IMG/VR virus record: IMGVR_UViG_3300046092_000205 | Coordinates: 1-64,000 of that record | Source: a virus | Length of the DNA stretch: 64,000 bases | Reading direction: 5' to 3' (one strand) | In this document: positions 58,229 through 64,000 of the stretch, one piece after another | Layout: each line of letters opens with the position of its first letter | How positions within the stretch are numbered: position 1 is the first letter of the stretch | The notes under the pieces: generated by a model | Database searches by the model: none | Seen by the model: only the letters and a program-made list of their open reading frames with translations | Told to the model about the DNA's origin: nothing | Translations under genes and position numbers: made by a program

Positions 58229-58519
58229 TTATTGTTTAAACACAAAAGTTACATTATACCTATCAGTTTCAGAATCCATCGCTCGCGAGACATCGTTTCC
58301 AACATCAAGAATTTTCTTACGAATTCTTAAAAATCTGTCATCAGTTAAAGGATTTGCAGCGTAAAGCATTGGTAAATACTCACTTGGCAATTGATCTTGC
58401 AAAAGACGGTATCTCTCATCGTGATCTTCTTTAATGCTTTCAATCTCCGAAAGTAAAGTTTTAAAGAGACTTTTTACGTGGGCATGTTGCCGCTCCAATA
58501 GTTGTTCCTTGGCGTTCAT
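58229..58519 (-). CDS. Hypothetical helical protein
   Basis: A 96-residue protein made mostly of helix (LLERQHAHVKSLFKTLLSEI, IKEDHDERYRLLQDQL) with a C-terminal strand (RYNVTFVFKQ). First gene leftward of the divergent late promoter. No family recognised; the tail operon position suggests an assembly role. Confidence 0.5.
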   Translation of the reverse strand: MNAKEQLLERQHAHVKSLFKTLLSEIESIKEDHDERYRLLQDQLPSEYLPMLYAANPLTDDRFLRIRKKILDVGNDVSRAMDSETDRYNVTFVFKQ

Positions 58520-58541
58520 TTTTTCCTGTTCCTTAGCTATT

Positions 58542-58561
58542 GTTACACTTGCAGTGTAAAT
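58542..58561. promoter_or_regulatory. Divergent late promoter pair
   Basis: TTACACT, TGC, AGTGTAA form a perfect inverted repeat (58543-58559). The plus-strand motif GTGTAAAT (58554-58561) is 14 bases before the ATG at 58568. The minus-strand copy reads GTGTAAC, 29 bases before the ATG at 58519. One site can therefore serve both neck and tail transcripts. Confidence 0.65.
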
Positions 58562-58567
58562 TCTACT

Positions 58568-59041
58568 ATGGCGACCAGTTATTTAACCACGTTACAAAAA
58601 CGAAATATTGCAGATGTGTTCGACAATATTGCGAAAACGTTTGAGAGAACAATTTATGGGTTTAAAGACGGCGAAAGAATTTCTTTGGCATCGAATCCGC
58701 AATTCAATGCTTTTTACAAGCAGCAAAGTTCAAATACCGAATTTTCTGAAGTCTCTATGGAGATTCAAGCACGCATTAGATATGTTAAATCTGATGAAGA
58801 ATTATTTACGCTTAAAGGTAATTCTAACGATTCAGAACAGCAAAATAAAATAGCCTTACCTGCTGGTTCAGTTAAAATAAAAGTAAATAGAGAAGGCTAC
58901 GAGTTTATCAGGGACGCACGCAGAATAGAACTTGATGGAAATAGATTTTCCATTGTTTCAAATGCTCGCCAAATTGCAATGTTCGGCCCAGACTATTCTC
59001 CATATTACGAATATATCCTCACTCCAACCGACGAGTCGTAA
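58568..59041 (+). CDS. Neck / head-completion protein candidate
   Basis: A 157-residue protein with an N-terminal helix (LQKRNIADVFDNIAKTFERT) and a beta-rich rest (QFNAFYKQQSSNTEFSEVSM; later FSIVSNARQIAMFGPD). A reading frame starts at 58502, but the late promoter places transcription downstream, making the ATG at 58568 the start. The stop overlaps the next ATG (TAATG). Small beta proteins between capsid and tail tube genes are usually head-tail connectors; no closer match. Confidence 0.5.
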   Translation: MATSYLTTLQKRNIADVFDNIAKTFERTIYGFKDGERISLASNPQFNAFYKQQSSNTEFSEVSMEIQARIRYVKSDEELFTLKGNSNDSEQQNKIALPAGSVKIKVNREGYEFIRDARRIELDGNRFSIVSNARQIAMFGPDYSPYYEYILTPTDES

Positions 59042-59673
59042 TGGCTAAATTTTCTATTGGAAATCTAAAAGAGCAACTTAAAAAGCAACTTAAAAATACT
59101 CAAGTTGTTAAAAAAATTATTACATATTTAAATCCGCCCACTCAAAAAGTTTTTTCTCGATTAAAATCTGAAATGATTAGCGAGTTTCGCCAATTGAAAG
59201 TTGTAGAAGCTATCGAATATGGGCCTGGGTTTGGAGACAATGACTTTGCTGGAATTTTGGGCGGGTCAGGCGATTTGTTTTCTTTCTTGGGTTTTAAGCG
59301 CCGTCAAAAACCCATTAATGCCTTAATAGCATTATTTAAAAAAATGAAAATTCGACGCACAGTTTATTTGACATGGGTGGTAGATGATTTTCCCACGATA
59401 GATAGTATTGAAGAAGTTACGAAAGACCAATTAGAATGGGCTAGCGGATATTCTTGGGCCACTGGATTAGAGGATGGAATTCCAGGTCTGGGCAGATATG
59501 TAAATGCACCTTTCGCTTCTATGGATGTGGGCGAATCAAGATCGCATTATGGCTTGCAGAAGAAAAATGGGTCAAATGCATCAACCCAACCGATAAAATG
59601 GATAACCCCTTTTATAAGAGATTGGTTTGTTAAATTTGAAGCCGCAGGGTTTAAAATAGCCAAAGAAGTGTAG
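59041..59673 (+). CDS. Neck protein candidate
   Basis: A 210-residue basic protein. N-terminal amphipathic helices (KEQLKKQLKNTQVVKKIITY), a central glycine-rich YGPGFGDNDFAGILGGSGDL, and a later VYLTWVVDDFPTIDSIEEVT. Overlaps the previous gene by one base. The set 58568-60542 probably forms the head-tail joint, but individual assignments are open. Confidence 0.45.
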   Translation: MAKFSIGNLKEQLKKQLKNTQVVKKIITYLNPPTQKVFSRLKSEMISEFRQLKVVEAIEYGPGFGDNDFAGILGGSGDLFSFLGFKRRQKPINALIALFKKMKIRRTVYLTWVVDDFPTIDSIEEVTKDQLEWASGYSWATGLEDGIPGLGRYVNAPFASMDVGESRSHYGLQKKNGSNASTQPIKWITPFIRDWFVKFEAAGFKIAKEV

Positions 59674-59675
59674 GG

Positions 59676-59683
59676 GTGTAAAT
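59676..59683 (+). promoter_or_regulatory. Late promoter motif
   Basis: GTGTAAAT, 15 bases before the ATG at 59691; no Shine-Dalgarno sequence. Confidence 0.65.
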
Positions 59684-59690
59684 CTTTAAT

Positions 59691-60542
59691 ATGGTTCCGC
59701 AATTTTCCCACGAAGTTCAGTCGTCATTCATTTTATGGTTTGACCATCATCTTCTTGATAAAGGGCAAGCTTTCACTAATAAAACAGGAAAATTTTATTA
59801 CGCCGCTGATTCTTCTATTCCAACATATAAAAGTTTTTCTTCACCATACAAGCAATGGGTAGCCGATTCTTCAATATCTGGGGCTATAGTTCCTTCTGGC
59901 GTGTGGGTGAATAATAATTTTTCTGGCCGCTCAAATAATTTATTTTTAGATTATGATAACGGACGAGTTCTTGCTAGCGGCCTATCAACTTCCACTCAAC
60001 CAACAGGATCTTTTGCTCATAAAGAGTTTAATGTCTACGCTACGAATGATTCAGTAGAAGATTTAATTATTGAGAGAAAATATTTGCCAGCACCAAAAGT
60101 CGGCACAAATATTGCCGTTTCTGGCATTCCTCCGTATCAACCAATAGTTCCAGCAATTTTTATTGCAGCCCAAAATGTTGAAAATGCACCATTTGCCTTT
60201 GGTGGCATGGATACAACAGAGGTGAAATTAACTGCCACGATTTTCTGCGAGACAAACTATCAATTAGATGGAGTCCTAGGACTCTTTGCTGATACAAGAG
60301 ACAAAACAATTGCCCGTATTCCTTTCGCGAGCGCTCCTTTTAATGAATTTGGCGACCTTAAGACAGGATATTATAATTATAATAATCTATCTAGTCAGAG
60401 TCTTATTAGCGGATTGCCGCTCTTTATTGAAAGGGTTTCGACAGTTAAAATAACAGATCAATTACGGAAATCCGTGCAAAATGAAATGTTTATTGGCTTA
60501 ATTAACTTTACCGTAAGCCAACAAAGATACCCAAGAGCTTAA
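59691..60542 (+). CDS. Tail terminator / neck candidate
   Basis: A 283-residue beta-rich protein with aromatic N terminus (SHEVQSSFILWFDHHLLDKG), Gly/Ser turns (YATNDSVEDLIIERKYLPAP) and a C terminus VKITDQLRKSVQNEMFIGLI. It lies between a neck gene and the tail tube and has its own late promoter. A tail-completion role is inferred only from this order. Confidence 0.45.
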   Translation: MVPQFSHEVQSSFILWFDHHLLDKGQAFTNKTGKFYYAADSSIPTYKSFSSPYKQWVADSSISGAIVPSGVWVNNNFSGRSNNLFLDYDNGRVLASGLSTSTQPTGSFAHKEFNVYATNDSVEDLIIERKYLPAPKVGTNIAVSGIPPYQPIVPAIFIAAQNVENAPFAFGGMDTTEVKLTATIFCETNYQLDGVLGLFADTRDKTIARIPFASAPFNEFGDLKTGYYNYNNLSSQSLISGLPLFIERVSTVKITDQLRKSVQNEMFIGLINFTVSQQRYPRA

Positions 60543-60578
60543 ATTTTTGTGCAGTAAGCTAAATATACTAGCTCTTTA

Positions 60579-60586
60579 GTGTAAAG
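60579..60586 (+). promoter_or_regulatory. Late promoter motif of the tail tube gene
   Basis: GTGTAAAG, 34 bases before the ATG at 60613. Unlike most late genes it leaves a short leader of about 20 bases. Confidence 0.55.
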
Positions 60587-60612
60587 ACAATTAACCCCTC
60601 TAATATACTAAA

Positions 60613-61746
60613 ATGGCCCGTAACAGAACTATTTACAACACTGAAGGCTTGATGGTAAGCCAAAACCTCCTATCTTCAGGCTCAACCACTCATGCCCAGC
60701 TAAAGCGAGTCCAGAGCGCTAACTATGGCTTTGAAATCGCCCGAACAGACGTTAATCAATTTGGCGAACTAGCCGCAATTGACCGTCTTGTTACCTCATC
60801 CCCAACAGTTAATCTTGATTTTTCTTATTATCTCGCTGATGGATATAATGAAAGAGCACTTGGATTCTTAGTTTCTAATTCGGGCGGCATTGGAGAAGGC
60901 AACTTCGCTTCTGGCGCAATCGTTGGAAATTCTGGTGTTAATTTCTATATCGTAACTGGCCCAGATGGAGAAGATCTTAATATCGCCAATCTCAGTGGCA
61001 AAGCTACTATTGGTATTGGTAATGCATTTATTTCCAATTATTCTGTATCTGCTGCCGTTGGAGATTTCCCAACTGTTTCTGTATCAGCAGAGGCTCTTAA
61101 TATTAATGCTGCCACTTATATTTCTGGCGCGACTACTCCTACTGGAACAGTTTCACCAGCTATTGCTCCCGAAAGCGGTACGCCAATTAATACTAATAAC
61201 GTTATCAGACTTCCAGCGCCAACTGCTGGCAGTGGCCCAACAGCATTGAGAGGTGGCGATATTACCTTTTCATTTGGCGACTTTATAGGTACTGCCACTG
61301 GAAAAGCATCTTCGATTGCTGATCTCAACATGTCTACTAGCAACAGTATCAACATTCAGAGTTTTGAACTTTCTCTTCCTCTTTCCCGAAGCCCAATTGA
61401 AAGACTTGGTTCTAAATTTGCATTTGCGCGAGTTACCGACTTCCCAATTACAGCAACGCTTTCTATCGAAGCTATTGTTAATGAAACTGTAGCTAGAAAC
61501 CTTGCTTCTATGATTGACGATACAACTGAAAACGATGTATCGGTTACTATTCGCAAACCAGGAAGCACTGAAGTAGCTATGAAATACACTCTTAAAGGCG
61601 CTCGCCTTGATAGTGAAAGCTTCAGTTCTGACATCGGATCAAATAAGAGTGTGTCTTTGACCTTTAGCTCTCAGATTGGTGGGCCAAATGCAACTGCTCG
61701 CGGAGTGTTCGCTTCAGGCGCTTCAGTAGATACTATCTTCAGTTAA
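60613..61746 (+). CDS. Tail tube (major tail) protein
   Basis: A 377-residue beta protein, expected as the major tail subunit. It contains the repeated pattern FISNYSVSAAVGDFPTVSVS and FELSLPLSRSPIERLGSKFA, with VTDFPITATLSIEAIVNETV, and a C-terminal SDIGSNKSVSLTFSSQIGGP. Two distal tail proteins (44146 and 48044) carry related segments. Gene order (neck, then this, then chaperones and tape measure), its own promoter and a strong terminator fit a highly expressed tube protein. Identification is by context and internal paralogy. Confidence 0.65.
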   Translation: MARNRTIYNTEGLMVSQNLLSSGSTTHAQLKRVQSANYGFEIARTDVNQFGELAAIDRLVTSSPTVNLDFSYYLADGYNERALGFLVSNSGGIGEGNFASGAIVGNSGVNFYIVTGPDGEDLNIANLSGKATIGIGNAFISNYSVSAAVGDFPTVSVSAEALNINAATYISGATTPTGTVSPAIAPESGTPINTNNVIRLPAPTAGSGPTALRGGDITFSFGDFIGTATGKASSIADLNMSTSNSINIQSFELSLPLSRSPIERLGSKFAFARVTDFPITATLSIEAIVNETVARNLASMIDDTTENDVSVTIRKPGSTEVAMKYTLKGARLDSESFSSDIGSNKSVSLTFSSQIGGPNATARGVFASGASVDTIFS

Positions 61747-61765
61747 TATACTAATTAATTACTTG

Positions 61766-61795
61766 AAACCCACCTGAAAAGGTGGGTTTTTTGTT
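61766..61795 (+). terminator. Rho-independent terminator of the tail tube gene
   Basis: Stem AAACCCACCT with AGGTGGGTTT, loop GAAA, followed by T-rich TTTGTTTTG. Confidence 0.9.
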
Positions 61796-61826
61796 TTGTT
61801 TAGCGGACGCTTGAAATGCAACTCAA

Positions 61827-61834
61827 GTGTAAAT
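61827..61834 (+). promoter_or_regulatory. Late promoter motif without a downstream gene
   Basis: GTGTAAAT with no real gene after it, only a nine-codon frame. The bidirectional hairpin at 61892 follows about 60 bases later. Confidence 0.4.
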
Positions 61835-61875
61835 ATGATTACAGGGCGCATGACTTTCATTTGAATTGTCGCGCC

Positions 61876-61917
61876 AAAAAATAAAAAAATAGACCCGCCC
61901 TTTAATTGGGGCGGGTC
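61876..61917 (-). terminator. Terminator of the connector genes (minus strand)
   Basis: Minus-strand stem GACCCGCCC with GGGCGGGTC (61892-61900 with 61909-61917), followed on that strand by TATTTTTTTATTTTTT. On the plus strand it is followed by a shorter T-run. Confidence 0.85.
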
Positions 61918-61935
61918 GCTAATTTTTAAGTTAAG

Positions 61936-62421
61936 TTATAACGAGTAATAAGACGCATACGCATACCCAGTAACCTGCATATCCAATCCGTTGATACTCT
62001 GAGGGCGTGCTCCATACATGCAATACTTATCCGCCGCTCTTTCTGCCGCGTTTGCAGCGTCTGTAGCCATGCCTCTAAAAGTCTTAGCAATCTCACTGCG
62101 GTTAGCAAATTGAATCTTATTATCGCCATCAGAAACAGAAAGAATATTCTCTCCGTTTGCGCTAGAAATCACTCCTCTAGCAGCATTTCTTGCTTGCCGT
62201 TCATAGTAACCAGCAAGATACATTGACTGAAAAATAGCTCGCGCCTCCTCATCAATTTCTGGATCAGCACCTGAAAAACTTGTATTTATCAAGTTATTTA
62301 AACTGCCAACACTAGCCGCAAACCACCCGCTAATTTGTGAAAACGTAGTGATTGTAGTATCAGAGTCGAACTCTGTAGTAAAAACGTCTCTGGCGAGTCC
62401 TGAGAATGTATTGTAGGGCAT
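61936..62421 (-). CDS. Putative head-tail connector
   Basis: A 161-residue mostly helical protein (LARDVFTTEFDSDTTITTFS, EEARAIFQSMYLAGYYERQA, then IAKTFRGMATDAANAAERAA). Short helical proteins of this size next to the capsid gene often are the gp6-type adaptors joined to the portal. It has its own late promoter and a strong terminator. Function by context. Confidence 0.5.
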   Translation of the reverse strand: MPYNTFSGLARDVFTTEFDSDTTITTFSQISGWFAASVGSLNNLINTSFSGADPEIDEEARAIFQSMYLAGYYERQARNAARGVISSANGENILSVSDGDNKIQFANRSEIAKTFRGMATDAANAAERAADKYCMYGARPQSINGLDMQVTGYAYASYYSL

Positions 62422-62427
62422 GTATTA

Positions 62428-62435
62428 ATTTACAC
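62428..62435 (-). promoter_or_regulatory. Late promoter motif
   Basis: Minus-strand GTGTAAAT whose first base is 14 bases before the ATG at 62421. Confidence 0.65.
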
Positions 62436-62443
62436 CTCTACAA

Positions 62444-62815
62444 CTAATACGTCTTCATTCCCAATGATTTCATTAACGCCAAATGCTGTGGGTTATTTTT
62501 ATCAAATTGAGGAGTTGGCGCTCTTTTAGGAATATTTAATGCGTGTTGATGCGTTCCAGCATTACGCTCAAAAGAGCGAATAAGCGCCGCTTTAATTTCT
62601 GTGGACGAAAGGTATTTATTAACGCCAACCTTAGCAGCCATATTTTGCAAATCTACAATTCCCATTGCTTCTAGATTTTCCTTGAATAAGCGAATATCAG
62701 TAGTGCCAAATGCATTTGTTTTTTTTGTGGCAAAAATAGCTTCTAATGAACGAAGTTCGTTCAAATCTTCAAGTTGGCCATTAGCGGTTTCCATATTATC
62801 TAGTGGATCAGTCAT
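62444..62815 (-). CDS. Hypothetical head-region protein
   Basis: A 123-residue helical protein: DLNELRSLEAIFATKKTNAF, LFKENLEAMGIVDLQNMAAK, then VGVNKYLSSTEIKAALIRSF, which resembles a small SAP/HeH-type helix pair, and a Pro-rich tail. The frame starts further upstream (62863) with a hydrophobic stretch that lies under the terminator of the capsid gene; the ATG at 62815 is preferred. No promoter motif is obvious, so it may depend on read-through from the capsid gene. Confidence 0.5.
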   Translation of the reverse strand: MTDPLDNMETANGQLEDLNELRSLEAIFATKKTNAFGTTDIRLFKENLEAMGIVDLQNMAAKVGVNKYLSSTEIKAALIRSFERNAGTHQHALNIPKRAPTPQFDKNNPQHLALMKSLGMKTY

Positions 62816-62851
62816 ATAGTTAATAATAAACAAAACGGCAGAAATAAACAC

Positions 62852-62881
62852 AAAAAAGCCCAAGGCTCGAAAGCCTTGGGC
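62852..62881 (-). terminator. Terminator of the capsid gene (minus strand)
   Basis: Minus-strand stem GCCCAAGGCT with AGCCTTGGGC and a four-base loop, followed by TTTTTTG. Confidence 0.9.
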
Positions 62882-62898
62882 GAATTTGTTTAGTTAGT

Positions 62899-63996
62899 TT
62901 AGCAGATAAGACCAGTCAGCACACGGTTATCCAAGATGATGCGTCCTTCAGAAAGACCACCGAAGTAACCAATTTTCTTAGTGCGGCTAGAAGCAGTTTC
63001 GAACTGATTATCAACTTCGAAGACGAACTCAGAACCAACTTCTGCATCCACTTCCGCAAGGCGGATAAGGGAGTTAGCAGCGCGGGAGCGGTCAATGCCG
63101 AGGATAAGTTCGGTTGCAGCACCATCGAAGGCAGCAGATCCAGTAGAACCATCAGCTTGTGAGTAGTTGGTGCTACCAGCGGCAACATCGAATACGGTGT
63201 TGAAGCGTTGGTTAAGACCAAATTCATTGAACTCATGAATAGCTTGACCGTAGAAGGTTGTCACATCAGCGGCGCTGAAAAGAGCTTCACGAATGCTATC
63301 AGGAGCGGCAAGGCCGTCTTTGATTGCGCTAGTCTGAGGAGCGGCTTTGGTGTTGATTGGTTGGTAAGCCATTTCGCGTAGGCTGGCCATCTTCTCAGGG
63401 GAGAGGAAGAGGTCAGTTGTGCGGCCACGGGAGCCAACAGGAGTTCCACCCAGATAAGATGTATAAATTCTTTTGCTAAGAGTAATCAAAGCATTGAAGT
63501 CATCAGGCAAGAGGCGACCAGTGGAAGCAACGCGGAAAACGTGCTGTTTGCCGCTAGTTGAAGCTGCTGCAAGAGCGGCCATAATTGGACCAACAGACTT
63601 GTTTTCGACTTGGAACAGGATGCTCTGAAGAGCTTTGCTCATTGTGCGGCCAACGACATCGAGATTAGGCGATTTTGCAAGCATACGACGATCAAAGGAG
63701 AGAGCGGTATTAAGTTCGTAGGTGCGAACAAACATCTCAGAAATGACTGGCACAACTTCATTAGTTCCAAGACCACCAGCGGCAGTCGAACTGAAGACTT
63801 GAATGTATTCTTCATCGGTAACATCGTAGAACAGGTCAGTGCGAAGGCTTGGAGCCTCGTTGCTGTCATACGTAGTTGTCGTATAAAGATTTCCAAGAAT
63901 CGGAGCCTGTTCAGCGGCGGCTGAAAGAACTGGACCCATATAGGCAGCAAAGATCTGCTGTGCTTCAGCGGCAACCGTTTTGTCGCGGCTGGCCAT
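62899..63996 (-). CDS. Major capsid protein
   Basis: A 365-residue HK97-type capsid candidate. An N-terminal helix (VAAEAQQIFAAYMGPVLSAA) is followed by LGNLYTTTTYDSNEAPSLRT, a spine helix region (LDVVGRTMSKALQSILFQVE), LITLSKRIYTSYLGGTPVGS and RTTDLFLSPEKMASLREMAY (the LSPExxxxLR segment common in capsid proteins), then a C terminus of beta strands. Codon use is more G/C-rich and regular than in neighbours, as expected for the most abundant protein. The ATG at 63996 is four bases from the window end, so its promoter is outside. Confidence 0.78.
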   Translation of the reverse strand: MASRDKTVAAEAQQIFAAYMGPVLSAAAEQAPILGNLYTTTTYDSNEAPSLRTDLFYDVTDEEYIQVFSSTAAGGLGTNEVVPVISEMFVRTYELNTALSFDRRMLAKSPNLDVVGRTMSKALQSILFQVENKSVGPIMAALAAASTSGKQHVFRVASTGRLLPDDFNALITLSKRIYTSYLGGTPVGSRGRTTDLFLSPEKMASLREMAYQPINTKAAPQTSAIKDGLAAPDSIREALFSAADVTTFYGQAIHEFNEFGLNQRFNTVFDVAAGSTNYSQADGSTGSAAFDGAATELILGIDRSRAANSLIRLAEVDAEVGSEFVFEVDNQFETASSRTKKIGYFGGLSEGRIILDNRVLTGLIC

Positions 63997-64000
63997 AGCT

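Noticed and set aside
1-64000. tRNA genes, IS elements, integrase or attachment sites
   Set aside because: No cloverleaf with a GTTCGA-type arm, no transposase or integrase motifs, and no terminal repeats were seen by eye.

Overview
The window is part of an AT-rich tailed-phage genome. It carries a complete phage replication and nucleotide-metabolism set plus a virion morphogenesis block, with no bacterial housekeeping genes. The structural order read from right to left is major capsid, connector and neck proteins, tail tube, chaperone-like proteins, a 2177-residue tape measure, distal tail proteins, then fibres. No sheath gene lies between the tail tube and the tape measure, which suggests a long non-contractile tail. 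Terminase and portal are not in the window. The host cannot be named. Start codons follow AT-rich leaders with almost no Shine-Dalgarno sequence, and several promoters sit so close to the ATG that the mRNA would be leaderless or nearly so. || Layout. 1-1485 (+): glycosyltransferase and sulfotransferase. 1510-6320 (-): small proteins, Hsp20, a second glycosyltransferase, SSB, a sigma-like factor, dNMP kinase, a MazG-like pyrophosphohydrolase. 6321-6883: a long non-coding, palindrome-bearing gap. 6884-10821 (+): ribonucleotide reductase nrdB and a fractured nrdA. 10968-11645 (-): a late structural-type gene. 11698-17928 (+): a deoxysugar synthesis, methylation and transfer cassette. 17958-32776 (+): recombination and replication (RecA-like, Vsr-like nuclease, DnaB helicase, TOPRIM primase, RecB-like nuclease, a Pol III alpha in pieces, DnaQ-like exonuclease, Mom-like DNA modifier, Clp-like AAA+). 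33183-41490 (+): APH-like kinase fold and tail fibres, including a leucine-rich-repeat adhesin. 41487-58519 (-): SET-domain protein, distal tail, tape measure, chaperone-like proteins, interrupted by a GIY-YIG homing endonuclease on the opposite strand. 58568-61746 (+): neck proteins and tail tube. 61936-63996 (-): connector-like proteins and major capsid protein. || Main discovery. Two essential enzymes of the same phage, NrdA and DNA polymerase III alpha, are both fractured genes. Each N-terminal part ends in an N-intein followed by a stop codon. A free-standing homing endonuclease gene follows. A separate gene then starts with a C-intein fused to the rest of the enzyme. The NrdA joint lies exactly at the thiyl-radical cysteine. 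The polymerase joint lies three residues downstream of the well-known cyanobacterial DnaE split-intein site. The two endonucleases belong to different families (HNH and Vsr-like), and each has its own copy of a phage late-promoter motif. The nrdA one sits next to a hairpin that resembles the I-TevI control element. || Two promoter classes can be read directly. One is TTGACA, 16 bases, TAnnnT in front of replication genes. The other is GTGTAAAT (close to the T4 late TATAAATA), mostly 14-17 bases in front of the ATG of structural genes and homing endonucleases. The phage sigma-like factor at 4412-4978 is the obvious candidate to read the second class. Other unusual content: a Pol III alpha whose degenerate PHP domain is a separate gene, a -1 frame change in nrdA, a Clp ATPase with a damaged first Walker B, a kinase-like protein with HGN in place of HGD, and several genes below 60 codons.
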